The notes below the pieces were generated by a model that saw only the letters and a program-made list of their open reading frames with translations, searched no databases and was not told the DNA's origin. DNA of 64,000 nt from a bacterium (GTDB lineage: Bacteria > Armatimonadota > Zipacnadia > Zipacnadales > UBA11051), in assembly GCA_030604405.1 (NCBI GenBank), contig JAUVVY010000010.1, forward strand, positions 1 to 64,000, given 5' to 3'. Positions 18,102 to 26,777 of the stretch are shown piece by piece. Position 1 is the stretch's first letter; every line of letters starts with the position of its first letter. Both the position numbers and the translations under genes were made by a program.

Positions 18102-19715
18102 TCAGGAGCGCTTTGCTTTGGTTTGGCGCGGGGCCTTTTTGAATGTGGCGGGGCTTATCCTCGGGTACTCTAACTGCTTGTCTTCCAGCAGTTCCTCAAT
18201 CGTGATTATCTGTATCTTGGGGACTTGCGGCAGGAGCCCTGGTGGCTGGTAGAAGCCTGCTTCCGCCGCTTCCTTTTTCATCGGCGCGGTAGGCTCCAGC
18301 AGCGTCACGAAGGCGGCCATGTCTGCATCCTCGCGCTCCATCACACCGCGCAGGTCCCCGATCTGGTTGCGCGTCACGTGCCCGCTCTTGATCTGCACGA
18401 TGATGCGCTTGCGTTGGCCGGAATCATCATCGAAGAAGTAGATATTCCCGTCTATGCCCTTGTCTGCGCCTTTTTTGCGATCATCGGTCGGACTGCCCTC
18501 GACCAATCCCAGCGCCCAGTATTCGAACTGGTAGCGGTTCTCTTCGGCCAGGGCTCTGGCGCTGCCGACATCCTTCGGGTCGCTTATGACTTGGTAGCGC
18601 TGCAGGTCCGGCCCGAAGCTATCATGCAGGCGGGCCTTCATGAGGTTGACCGCCAGGTGGGTCAGGTCTATGCCGATCCAGCGCCGGTGCAGCCGCTCGG
18701 CGACCGCGATGGTGGTCCCGCAGCCGCAGAACGGGTCAAGCACGATGTCGCCCTCATTGCTCGATGCCTGAATGATCCGCTCAAGCAGGGCCTCGGGTTT
18801 CTGCGTCGGATAGCCCAGGCGCTCGGCGTTGGATCCGTGAAGGTGTTCAATGTCATTCCAGATGTCGGTAACATGCGCACCCGGCATCTCGTCCAGGTAG
18901 CGTTTGTACGCAGCTACTTTGCCGCGCTTGGGTATGACCACGCGGCCCTCCTCCCATGCCTTCGTCATTCGTTCTTTGGTCCAACGCCAGACACGTACCA
19001 CGCCGCTTCCGGGAGGGAACTCATAGGTCAAATTCGGGCGATCCTTGTTGGGATTCGCCAGGTTATCGAGCCTGTACCGGCGCCCGGTGTCCTCATCTGT
19101 GTATTTGTAGAACTTCTCTACATACTCTGGGTCATGCGGCTTGTACTGCTGATCGAATTCCGCATCGGCTGATTTCACATAGAAAAGCACCACATCGTGC
19201 GCACTTGAGAAGCGCGTGTAGGCATGGCCCTTCGGCTGTGCGCGTTGCCAAATGATTTCGTTGCGGAAGTTCATTGGCGAAAACACAGCATCCATGACCG
19301 ACCTCAGGTAATGGCTCGCCGTGGGGTCGCAGTGCAGGTAGATGGAACCCGTGGACTTCAGGACGCGGCGCAATTCCTTCAGGCGAATGGCCATCATCGT
19401 CAGATAGGCCATCATGTCATTGGTGCCCAGGAAATCATGCAGCGCCGACAGCAGGGCACTGATCTTCCCGCCGGCAAGCACTACCTCCTCATAAGCCTGG
19501 CGCGAGCTGATGTCCCAGTGCCACGTGTCATCAAAGGCCGCAATCTGCGCGGCTGACTGCGTGCCGTTTTTCTCTGTGAACAACACACTATAGGTGGCAT
19601 TGGAGTTGAAGGGCGGGTCGAGGTATATCAGGTCCACGCTCTCATCGGCCACGTGTTCCCGCAGGATATCGAGGTTGTCTCCGAAGTAGAGCTTATTCGT
19701 CCATTGTTCGCTCAT
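18102..19715 (-). CDS. DNA methyltransferase with fused nuclease-like domain
   Basis: A 537-residue protein. The N-terminal part is an N6-adenine/N4-cytosine DNA methylase of the beta class: catalytic DPPF at residues 33-36 comes first and the AdoMet-binding LDPFCGCGTTIAVAE lies near residue 326. The C-terminal part, about residues 400-510, contains DKGIDG, then IIVQIKSGHV, a D-(E/Q)-K arrangement typical of Mrr-like PD-(D/E)XK nuclease folds. One chain could therefore both modify and cut DNA, as in type IIG-like enzymes, or the nuclease fold may only bind. No separate restriction or specificity gene is adjacent. GGGAGG precedes the ATG. Confidence 0.88.
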   Translation of the reverse strand: MSEQWTNKLYFGDNLDILREHVADESVDLIYLDPPFNSNATYSVLFTEKNGTQSAAQIAAFDDTWHWDISSRQAYEEVVLAGGKISALLSALHDFLGTNDMMAYLTMMAIRLKELRRVLKSTGSIYLHCDPTASHYLRSVMDAVFSPMNFRNEIIWQRAQPKGHAYTRFSSAHDVVLFYVKSADAEFDQQYKPHDPEYVEKFYKYTDEDTGRRYRLDNLANPNKDRPNLTYEFPPGSGVVRVWRWTKERMTKAWEEGRVVIPKRGKVAAYKRYLDEMPGAHVTDIWNDIEHLHGSNAERLGYPTQKPEALLERIIQASSNEGDIVLDPFCGCGTTIAVAERLHRRWIGIDLTHLAVNLMKARLHDSFGPDLQRYQVISDPKDVGSARALAEENRYQFEYWALGLVEGSPTDDRKKGADKGIDGNIYFFDDDSGQRKRIIVQIKSGHVTRNQIGDLRGVMEREDADMAAFVTLLEPTAPMKKEAAEAGFYQPPGLLPQVPKIQIITIEELLEDKQLEYPRISPATFKKAPRQTKAKRS

Positions 19716-19848
19716 TGCAGCCTCCCAGCTTGCACCCTCTGGGACCTATATTCGCATAGAAGGTTGCGGAATCCTGCCGGCCCAGCAGGTCATTTGCCCT
19801 GCGTGCGGATGCGGTCCAGCGTGGACAGGTGCTGCCTGTCCCCCAGGC

Positions 19849-21159
19849 CTAGCGGCTGAACTTGCGTACGATGCAGGCGATGAATAGGGCGGCGAGTGCC
19901 ACACCGAGAACAGACTCAACAGCCGCGACCGCGTTGAAGACGCCGCTTGGCGAGAAGACAGCGTCCAGAGGGCCAAGGGTCAGTACATTGAGCGAAGTGA
20001 GGTTCACGGTGCTGATGTACAGAGCATACCCAAATCCGATTGACTCACCATTCGCGCACCCCCACACCCACAATGGGACGGCCGATAGGAGCCAGAGTCC
20101 CGCCGCCCACGCAAGCACACGCCCAGGCCACTCTGCGTAGCCCGCAAAGTAGTACATTAGCCACCAGCCTACGCACGCCAACTGTTTGGCTGGCCGTTTC
20201 CACCCGAACAACCCGCCGACGAGAGCTAATAGTATCCACACGGGAAACAGAAGCGCGCCGAGTATCCGCCAGACCCAGTAACGCCATCCTTTCTGCCACT
20301 TTTCACCAAGGAGGTCAGCATCGATGTGGGCCCTGTGACACTCCATCTCGCGAACGAAGAATGCGCTCTCGGCGTTTTGATGCGCGCCCCGCCGGCAAGC
20401 GACTCTTAACTCGTGGTAGATATTCGCACACTCCGCGAAGGTGGGAGGGGCTTTACACTTCAGCCAGGGCAGCCTGTTTGTAGTGCACCGCCAGTGCTCC
20501 TGTCTGCGTGCACAGCGCTCATCCCAGAGGTAGTAGTCGTCGCCCCACGTGACCTTGTTCAGATTCACCGTGGGGACAACCCTGGCACCAGAAATGAGTG
20601 CGCCCGTCAGGTTCGCGTTTCCCAAGTCGGTGGCGGTGCCATCGAGTTCGCCCAAGATAGCTGTTCGAAGATCAGAACCCTCCAAACGGGCATGGAGCCA
20701 CGCCCCGTGGAGCTTAGCTTCACGCAGATTGGCCCCCTGCAACTTCGCAGATAGCATCGCGCCGCGAAGGTCAGCGCCGTGTAAGGTAGCGCCTCTGAGG
20801 TCGGCATCTTCTAGGTTCGCGCCCTTCAAATTAGCGTAGGGCAGCTTTACTCCGCAGAGCTGCGCCTCGAAAAGGTCGGCATTCTCGAGTTGCGCCTCGA
20901 CTATTTCCGCCCAGCGCAGGTTGGCGACAGCCTGCTCCAACCTATCCTTAACGGAGGTGTCGCCCTTCCGCGGGCGTGTCGAATGGAAAAAACAGCGCGG
21001 CTTACCGGCCTCAACCCGGTCTGCTGGCAGGCCGCAGCGCTGACCCTTTATGCACTCCCAGTCACTGTCGTAGTTGCCCCAAAAGGTGTACCCACATCTG
21101 GGCGTGTCCGCCGGGTATCCCTCTGGCAGTTTGTTCCAGTACGTGACTTCCGCGCTCAT
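19849..21159 (-). CDS. Pentapeptide-repeat membrane protein with pore-like C-terminus
   Basis: A 436-residue protein with three parts. Residues 1-60 are a Cys-containing head (RCGYTFWGNYDSDWECIKGQRCG). Residues about 75-190 are pentapeptide repeats of the A(D/N)LXX type (ENADLFEAQL, YANLKGANLEDADLRGATL), which fold into a right-handed beta-helix. From about residue 290 there are several membrane helices. The last pair surrounds STVNLTSLNVLTLGPLD, a layout resembling a two-helix ion-channel pore though without a canonical GYG filter. Function is unknown; a channel role is inference. It lies 133 bp from the methyltransferase on the same strand, so a linked role is possible but unproven. Confidence 0.75.
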   Translation of the reverse strand: MSAEVTYWNKLPEGYPADTPRCGYTFWGNYDSDWECIKGQRCGLPADRVEAGKPRCFFHSTRPRKGDTSVKDRLEQAVANLRWAEIVEAQLENADLFEAQLCGVKLPYANLKGANLEDADLRGATLHGADLRGAMLSAKLQGANLREAKLHGAWLHARLEGSDLRTAILGELDGTATDLGNANLTGALISGARVVPTVNLNKVTWGDDYYLWDERCARRQEHWRCTTNRLPWLKCKAPPTFAECANIYHELRVACRRGAHQNAESAFFVREMECHRAHIDADLLGEKWQKGWRYWVWRILGALLFPVWILLALVGGLFGWKRPAKQLACVGWWLMYYFAGYAEWPGRVLAWAAGLWLLSAVPLWVWGCANGESIGFGYALYISTVNLTSLNVLTLGPLDAVFSPSGVFNAVAAVESVLGVALAALFIACIVRKFSR

Positions 21160-21188
21160 GACTCACCTCGCATGTGGTTTCCGAGTTA

Positions 21189-22301
21189 CTAGCACTTGAG
21201 ATCGCGGACGAGGTCGGCGATGTATTCGACCCGGTCGAAGATCGCGTCGGTGGGGACATTGTCGCCGAAGGCCAGGATGAAGCCATCATCACCATCCATC
21301 GCCGCCAGTAGCTCATCCACGTAACGGCGGAACTGGTCCTCGGAGAAGGTCCTGGTGAAGATAATCGCCGCCAGGCCGCCCCAGATCGCCGGCCCCTCGG
21401 CCCACAACTCTCGCAGCCTCGCCATGTTGATTGAAGTCATCGGCTGCGGCGTTATCGCCTCCACTACGTCCACGCCCGTCTGGGCAATCAGCTCCAGCAG
21501 CTTCTCCATGTTGCCATCACCGTGAAGGGTCACCAGCTTGCCGCCGGCATGAAGTATCTCGCACGCCTGGTGGTAGAACGGCAGCATGTGGCTTGCGAAT
21601 AGCGGCGGCGGGGTCATCTGCTCATCGTAGTTACCGCCGACTGAGATGATCTCCGAGGGGGCGGCGGCGGCCAGGCGCATTACCTGCAACTGCTGCCGGC
21701 AGAGCGCCTCGTGCAGCGCCTCGACCTGGTCGCGGTTGTCATGCCACTGGTAGTAGAAGCCCTCGTAGCCCATGTACTCTTCCATGAGCATGTGAATCGG
21801 CACCTTGCCGGTCCAGGGCAAGGCCACACCGTCATCGCCGATCGCCTCAGGCAACCTGGCATAGGCCTGATAGTTCTCCACCGGCTCGGTATTCTCGATC
21901 AAGTACTGCACGGCCGCGTAGTCGTCAGGCGATTTGAAGAAGGGCTCGGTCTGGATGGTAATCGAGGCGCTGCCCTTGAGTTCGGCGGGGAAGTGCCAGG
22001 CGGCGCTGATGGTGCCGTGAGGCGTTGCAACGGTCACGACACGCCCGTCAGGCAGCAGCTCCTCGCGGTAGTCCATAGCGTGGCGCTGCAGGGCGAAGAG
22101 GTCCTCGCCGGCCCCGTAATAGCCCACCAGGCCGATGTCGAGTTGGCGCTGGATATCCCACTGCGACATGCCCTGGTAGCGTTGTGGGAGTGTGGCCTGG
22201 TTGGCGTGGAAGTTGTACCACAGCTCGATGCGGCTGCAAAACGGCAGGCGGTCGTGCGGCTGTCTGCGGATGGCGGCAAGCACGCGTTCTTTATGTGTCA
22301 T
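21189..22301 (-). CDS. Uroporphyrinogen decarboxylase-family protein
   Basis: A 370-residue TIM-barrel protein of the UroD/MtaA/CmuA superfamily. The start MTHKERVLAAIRRQPHDRLPF is the standard N-terminus of the corrinoid-methyltransferase-like branch, not of haem-pathway HemE. The segment GGKLVTLHGDGNMEKLLELI supplies the His region typical of zinc- or substrate-binding in these proteins. Members move methyl groups between corrinoid proteins and coenzymes or act in demethylation, but many are uncharacterised. I place the start at 22301 because GGAGGT precedes it; the frame continues 17 codons upstream without a site. A second family member is at the end of the window. Confidence 0.82.
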   Translation of the reverse strand: MTHKERVLAAIRRQPHDRLPFCSRIELWYNFHANQATLPQRYQGMSQWDIQRQLDIGLVGYYGAGEDLFALQRHAMDYREELLPDGRVVTVATPHGTISAAWHFPAELKGSASITIQTEPFFKSPDDYAAVQYLIENTEPVENYQAYARLPEAIGDDGVALPWTGKVPIHMLMEEYMGYEGFYYQWHDNRDQVEALHEALCRQQLQVMRLAAAAPSEIISVGGNYDEQMTPPPLFASHMLPFYHQACEILHAGGKLVTLHGDGNMEKLLELIAQTGVDVVEAITPQPMTSINMARLRELWAEGPAIWGGLAAIIFTRTFSEDQFRRYVDELLAAMDGDDGFILAFGDNVPTDAIFDRVEYIADLVRDLKC

Positions 22302-22442
22302 CTCAGGCACCTCCGGCAAGGTGATTGCGGTGATGCGGGCTGCTGTTGGCAAAGCCCTCTGATGAATAGATTCTCCGTTGATCGGGCGATTGCCTGCCTG
22401 GGAAAACGCTAAGGCGGGCGAGGCTCGGATCGAGTGGTGCTT

Positions 22443-22484
22443 ATTTGACCCCCCTGAGCACCCCCTTGCTGAGGGGGGTCAAAT
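22443..22484. repeat. Long perfect hairpin
   Basis: ATTTGACCCCCCT (22443-22455) pairs perfectly with AGGGGGGTCAAAT (22472-22484), and AGCA/TGCT extends the pairing inside the loop. It may be a bidirectional terminator for the UroD-family gene promoter region, but no T-run follows directly. Confidence 0.6.
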
Positions 22485-22805
22485 CGGCGTTTTGCTCTAG
22501 GGGAGTAAAGCCCCGCCGACGCCAGGAGCCCCTGATACTACGGGCTTTGTTACTAGGGGGGAGTAAATGCTACTTTAGTTGCCAGCAGGCAGAGTTGCAA
22601 AATAAAACGCGAATTTTTTCTATTGGGTAAGCCAATAGATCTCGCGATACGGGGAGCGGAGAACTGCACCGTGAAAGATGTCCCCCACTAGCTAGAGTCT
22701 CTGCGAGCGAGGCGTTTTACCAGATAATGATGGGAAATGTTTGTGATGGTTTTCGGGTTTTTCTGGGAACGGCAGGCCTCAGCCCTTTGATTCCCTCACC
22801 CCCGG

Positions 22806-22828
22806 CCCCTCTCCCACAGGGAGAGGGG
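22806..22828. repeat. CCCCTCTCCC hairpin, family C
   Basis: CCCCTCTCCC-ACA-GGGAGAGGGG, a perfect 10-bp stem, preceded by CCTCACCCCCGG. The same unit recurs at 23046, 25665, 25792 and 27954, with half copies at 25998, 29895 and 32576. Confidence 0.8.
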
Positions 22829-22830
22829 AC

Positions 22831-23016
22831 AACGGCAACGGCTGGGCCGGATGGGGCCCCAGACATCCCCCATTTGGCCCCTCCATAAGGCAAACGGCAA
22901 CGGCTGGGCCGGATGGGGCCCCAAACATCCCCCATTTGGCCCCTCCAGAAGGCAAACGGCAACGGCTGGGCCGGATGGGGCCCCAAACATCCCCCATTTG
23001 GCCCCTCCGAAAGGCT
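22831..23016. repeat. Three 62-bp tandem repeats
   Basis: Copies start at 22831, 22893 and 22955 with exact 62-bp spacing. Each begins AACGGCAACGGCTGGGCC, continues GGATGGGGCCCC and CATCCCCCATTTGGCCCC, and has inverted segments within it (GGGGCCCC; GGGCC with GGCCC). Copies differ by only a few bases. A related unit lies at 56615-56695. Confidence 0.9.
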
Positions 23017-23045
23017 ACGACAACGGCAACGGCGCCCTCACCCTA

Positions 23046-23110
23046 GCCCTCTCCCAGAGGGAGAGGGGACAACGGCAACGGCTGTCAGGCTGGAAAGCCT
23101 GACCCACGCG
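23046..23110. repeat. Family C and family A hairpins joined by an AACGGCAACGGC linker
   Basis: CCCTCTCCCAGAGGGAGAGGG (family C) is followed by GACAACGGCAACGGCT and then GTCAGGCTGGAAAGCCTGAC with the CCACGCG flank (family A, 23084-23110). This is a clear example of the mosaic joining seen across the window. Confidence 0.8.
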
Positions 23111-23259
23111 ATAATATATTAGGGAAACATGAGCCACAGGGTGAGCAGTTACCAAGAAATAATGCCAAATCAAGCAGGAAAGGGCCTCGCCTGGCTCGAA
23201 AGAATCTTGGATAAGGTGATGCGCACCCGAATAGAGCCCGAAGAGGAGCACGAGCGAAA

Positions 23260-25626
23260 ATGAGAGCAACTCAGTTCAGAGAGGGCAGGCTTCGCAGGCT
23301 GATGTACTGTTGCTCGATTCTAATTGCCTGGAGCGTGATGGCAGTGGGGCTTGCGCAAGGGGACGAGAGCCTGAGACTGAGGGTCAGTGACAGCGGCAGA
23401 TACCTGGTGGACGGTAACGGCCAGCCGTTCTTCTGGCTAGGGGACACGGGATGGACCATGTTCAGCAGCCTGAGCCTGGAAGATGCGGAATACTACCTGG
23501 AGAATCGCAGAGAAAAGGGCTTCAACGTGATTCAGTGCATAATCGCCCACTGGAGCAGGAACGACGTCCGCGCCAACCCCGACGGGCAGAGGCCGTGGCT
23601 GAGCGATGATCCGGCCACTCCTAATCAGGCGTACTTCGAGCACGTGGACGCGATTGTCAAGCTGGCGGAGGAAAAAGGCATCATCCTGGCGATGCTTCCG
23701 GCATGGGGCGATTTCGTGACCGAAAACGAGGTGCTAACGGCGGACAATGCCGGGGACTATGGACTGTGGCTGGGTTTCCGCTACCAGAGCGCTCCGAACG
23801 TCGTGTGGGTGCTCGGGGGCGATCGGCTACCGGACGGGCACGGGGATGTTTTCCGTGAACTAGCGGGGGGTCTGGCCCAGGGTGACGGCGGCAGCCACCT
23901 GATGACCTATCACCCCAGGGGCGGAGGGCACAGCTCGTCGGAGTTCTTCCATGATGAGCACTGGCTGAGCTTCAACATGATCCAGTCGAGTCACAGCATT
24001 GATTACCCAAATTACCAGGACGTGCTTGGCGACTACAGCAGGGCCCCCACCAAGCCGACTTTGGACGGCGAACCGCGCTACGAGAACATCATCAGCGGTC
24101 TGAGGCGAGAAGGCGTGCGCATGGACGACCACGATATTCGCAAGGCTGCGTACAACGCGGTGCTTTCCGGCGCGCTGGGGCATACCTATGGCTGCAACGG
24201 CGTATTCCAGTTCTACAAGCTCGGGGAAGAATCACGCTGGCAGCCGGGCATTGAATGGCAGGCGGCCCTGGATTTGCCGGGCGCGTTCGATATGACGCAT
24301 CTGAAGAACCTGATGCTGGCTCGCGCGTGGCACAAGCTGGTGCCTGACCAGTCGCTAATACGCAAGGGCGGCGGCGAAGGCGGCACGTACGTACCCGCCG
24401 CACGCTCCGACAACGGGCAGTTCGCCTACATCTACATTCCGGTGCGGCAGACTGTTACGGTTGACATGAGCAAGATAACGGGCGAGGGCGCCAAGGCATC
24501 GTGGTACAACCCGCGCACTGGTGAGAGCACAGAGGCCGGCGAATTCGACAATTCCGGGCGGATGGAGTTCACTCCGCCAAGCGGACCCGAAGACCCCGAT
24601 TACGTGCTGGTGCTGGAGAGCGCCGGCCCTGAGACCACGCCGCCGACGATTACCAGAATCATAGCCGGCGGCGATCCCAACCGAGTAGTGATCATGTTCT
24701 CAGAGCCGGTCGAGCGGCAGAGCGCTGAAAGCGCGGCGAACTACCAGATAACTCCGGGTATCACGGTCGGCGCTGCATTGCTTGCGGCGGACCAGAGAAG
24801 CGTTTCGCTGATTACCGGGGCGCTGACCGACGGGGCGACCTACACGGTGGCCGTGAGCGAGGTTCGCGACAGGGCGATTGATCCCAACCCGGTGGCGCCC
24901 GAGACGCAGAAGGAATTCGTTTTCCTGGCAAGCCCACCACGCGTGGTCGAGGGGCTGCAAGCGCTGTACACATTTGATGAGGGCCAGGGCGCCACAGTTG
25001 ACGATGTCTCCGGCGTCGGCGACCCGGCGCATCTTGAGATCGAGGATGAAGCGTCGGTGAGCTGGCTGCCGGCCGGCCTGGCTCTGGAGGCCAGCACAAT
25101 AATAGCTTCACGGGGCCCTGCGGCGAAGATAATCCAGGCCTGCCAGGAGAGCAACGAGATAACAATTGAAGCGTGGGTGAAGCCGGCTAACACCGAGCAG
25201 GACGGCCCGGCGCGGATAGTGACCCTCTCGGCAGACACCGGCATCCGTAACTTCACGCTGGGGCAGGAAGCGGATACCTGCGACGTTCGCCTGCGCACTA
25301 CCGAGACGTCGGATAACGGCGTGCCGCCGATCGGCCATACGCCCGCCGGCTCTCTGACCACCGAACTGTCTCACGTGGTTTACACGCGAGATGCGCTCGG
25401 CATGGCCTTCATCTACATCAATGGCGAGGAGGCCGTCGCAGGCGATGTCGGCGGGGATTTGTCCAACTGGGACCAAGACTTCCGCTTCGGACTGGCCAAC
25501 GAGTTTACAATGAACCGCACGTGGCTTGGCGAGCTGCGCCTGGTGGCTGTCTATAGCCGCGCCCTCACGCAGGCCGAGGTGGCGAAGAACCTGGAGGCGG
25601 GCGCCGGCCCCCCGGCACAACCTTAG
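23260..25626 (+). CDS. Secreted DUF4038 (GH140-like) glycosidase with LamG domain
   Basis: A 788-residue exported protein. A signal peptide occupies about residues 1-35 (a second ATG at 23302 would give a shorter one). Residues about 40-370 are a TIM barrel of the DUF4038 type, starting LVDGNGQPFFWLGDTGW, the family that includes apiosidase-like GH140 enzymes. Residues about 375-455 look like the putative collagen-binding domain that usually follows DUF4038 (FAYIYIPVRQTVTVDMSKI, WYNPRTGE). Next come an Ig-like domain (about 460-565, IMFSEPVERQSAESAANYQI) and a concanavalin/LamG domain (about 575-780, ALYTFDEGQGATVDDVSG). The likely role is cutting side chains of plant or algal polysaccharides; the substrate is not known. 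GAGGAG precedes the ATG. Confidence 0.85.
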   Translation: MRATQFREGRLRRLMYCCSILIAWSVMAVGLAQGDESLRLRVSDSGRYLVDGNGQPFFWLGDTGWTMFSSLSLEDAEYYLENRREKGFNVIQCIIAHWSRNDVRANPDGQRPWLSDDPATPNQAYFEHVDAIVKLAEEKGIILAMLPAWGDFVTENEVLTADNAGDYGLWLGFRYQSAPNVVWVLGGDRLPDGHGDVFRELAGGLAQGDGGSHLMTYHPRGGGHSSSEFFHDEHWLSFNMIQSSHSIDYPNYQDVLGDYSRAPTKPTLDGEPRYENIISGLRREGVRMDDHDIRKAAYNAVLSGALGHTYGCNGVFQFYKLGEESRWQPGIEWQAALDLPGAFDMTHLKNLMLARAWHKLVPDQSLIRKGGGEGGTYVPAARSDNGQFAYIYIPVRQTVTVDMSKITGEGAKASWYNPRTGESTEAGEFDNSGRMEFTPPSGPEDPDYVLVLESAGPETTPPTITRIIAGGDPNRVVIMFSEPVERQSAESAANYQITPGITVGAALLAADQRSVSLITGALTDGATYTVAVSEVRDRAIDPNPVAPETQKEFVFLASPPRVVEGLQALYTFDEGQGATVDDVSGVGDPAHLEIEDEASVSWLPAGLALEASTIIASRGPAAKIIQACQESNEITIEAWVKPANTEQDGPARIVTLSADTGIRNFTLGQEADTCDVRLRTTETSDNGVPPIGHTPAGSLTTELSHVVYTRDALGMAFIYINGEEAVAGDVGGDLSNWDQDFRFGLANEFTMNRTWLGELRLVAVYSRALTQAEVAKNLEAGAGPPAQP

Positions 25627-25707
25627 CGGCCAGAAGGCAAACGGCACCCCTCACCCCTTCAATTCCCCTCTCCCACAGGGAGAGGGGAACACGGCAACGG
25701 CGACGGA

Positions 25708-25740
25708 GTCGGGCAGGATGCCCGACCCACGGGATTTTTT
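25708..25740 (+). terminator. Family A hairpin with T-run after the GH140-like gene
   Basis: GTCGGGCAGGATGCCCGAC with the CCACGGGA flank is followed by six T residues (25735-25740). This has the shape of a factor-independent terminator and lies 82 bp after the stop codon, though the stem is separated from the T-run by a few bases. Confidence 0.45.
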
Positions 25741-25836
25741 GTGGATGCCCGATCCCTCCGCAAGGCTACGGCGCCCCTCACCCCTTTGATTCCTCTCTCT
25801 CCCGCAGGGAGAGGGGAGAACGACAACGACGACAGA

Positions 25837-25869
25837 GTCGGGCAGGATGCCCGACCCACGGCATTTTTT
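25837..25869 (+). terminator. Second family A hairpin with T-run
   Basis: The same hairpin as at 25708, followed by CCACGGCA and six T residues (25864-25869). It duplicates the preceding unit. Confidence 0.4.
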
Positions 25870-26309
25870 GTGGATGCCCCGCCTCCGCTGAAGCTTCGGC
25901 GCACAGGATGGCGGGCAAGCTTGTGCCACGCGACAGAGGCAAATCTTCTTCTCACTCCCACCACTGCCGTCTTCCTTCCACTTGTGGGTAATGCATACCC
26001 CACAGGGAGAGGGGAGAACGGCAACGGCTCGGCCGCCCCAGGCCGCGAGAGCTTGTGACGCGCGAGTGTAATACAGCGTACCCGCGGCAATATGCGTCGA
26101 GCGCATAGCCTGCAATCACACAAAGTCTATGGTGATGTACCTGAACTCACTGCTATAGCCATCTGGCCTGCCGTCCTGAGGTCGCACTCCAGGAGAAGTA
26201 GGATGACAATATCTGTAGAAACGTTGAGTTAGACTTGACGCGAGCTTGATAGTACCTGGCTATAATATGTGCAGTAAAGCAACTGTTGGTGGTACGGGAC
26301 GTGAGTGCA

Positions 26310-26777
26310 GTGAAAAAGTCAATAATAGCGTTGGTAATAGGTGGATTAGTCGCCGTCTTCACGGCCGGTTGTTTTGACGGTGTGAGCATCAGTAACACCG
26401 GCTCAAAAATGAAGCCACTAGTCCGCACAATAGGGACGACGCGGCATCTCGATATTGACATCAAGCCGTGGAGCAATCCGAACGTGATAAACGTGAGACG
26501 GCCGGGCCGCGTGGATATCGCGGTGCTGACTACGCCCACGTTGGACGCACAACAGGTTGCGATAAAGAGCGTCAGATTCGCCGGGGCTCCTACTATATCC
26601 GGATTGGCCGAAATAACAGACGTTGACGGAGACGGCGACCTTGACTTGCTGCTATTTTTCCACAAGCAACACTTGTACCTCGAGCCGGGTGACACGGAGG
26701 GCGTAGTTTTTGGCTGGACGGATAAGGGCAAGCGCTTCCACGGCCTCGACACAGTCCAAATCGTGGACGATAAATAG
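26310..26777 (+). CDS. Small lipoprotein with secreted repeat-like domain
   Basis: A 155-residue predicted lipoprotein. Read from the GTG at 26310, the N-terminus is a textbook lipoprotein signal (KKSIIALVIGGL, lipobox FTAGC). A GTG at 26301 is also possible. The rest, from LDIDIKPWSNPNVINVR to TDVDGDGDLDLLLFF and LDTVQIV, follows a pattern common in exported bacterial proteins: DIKPGSxPNxIN, then VAVLTT, DVDGDGDLDLVL, and a closing DxVxI. That domain usually occurs near cell-surface enzymes and its function is not established. The Asp-rich DVDGDGD segment could bind calcium. Confidence 0.75.
   Translation: MKKSIIALVIGGLVAVFTAGCFDGVSISNTGSKMKPLVRTIGTTRHLDIDIKPWSNPNVINVRRPGRVDIAVLTTPTLDAQQVAIKSVRFAGAPTISGLAEITDVDGDGDLDLLLFFHKQHLYLEPGDTEGVVFGWTDKGKRFHGLDTVQIVDDK

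Larger units (their letters stand above)
22302..23259. other. Non-coding repeat-rich gap
   Basis: No gene is supported. Contents in order are a long perfect hairpin (22443-22484), an AT-rich stretch to about 22760 with nothing recognisable, a CCCCTCTCCC palindrome, three 62-bp tandem repeats, a second CCCCTCTCCC palindrome, a family A palindrome and finally the ribosome site GAGGAG (23243-23248) for the next gene. Short open frames inside the tandem repeats follow the repeat period and are not genes. Confidence 0.65.
25627..26309. repeat. Mosaic repeat block
   Basis: The gap contains family C hairpins at 25665-25687 and 25792-25815, a half copy at 25998-26014, family A hairpins at 25708 and 25837, and AACGGCAACGGC or GACAACGACGACA linkers between them. 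The order C, linker, A, GGATGCCCG is repeated twice. Downstream of about 26030 the repeats end; TATAAT at 26261-26266 may be the -10 of the next gene, although the nearest TTGACG is 20 nt away. No gene is supported. Confidence 0.75.

Noticed and set aside
18225..19172. 315-codon open frame on the plus strand
   Set aside because: Antisense to the methyltransferase; no domain.
22831..23016. Possible CRISPR array
   Set aside because: The repeats are directly adjacent 62-bp units with no unique spacers and no cas genes nearby.
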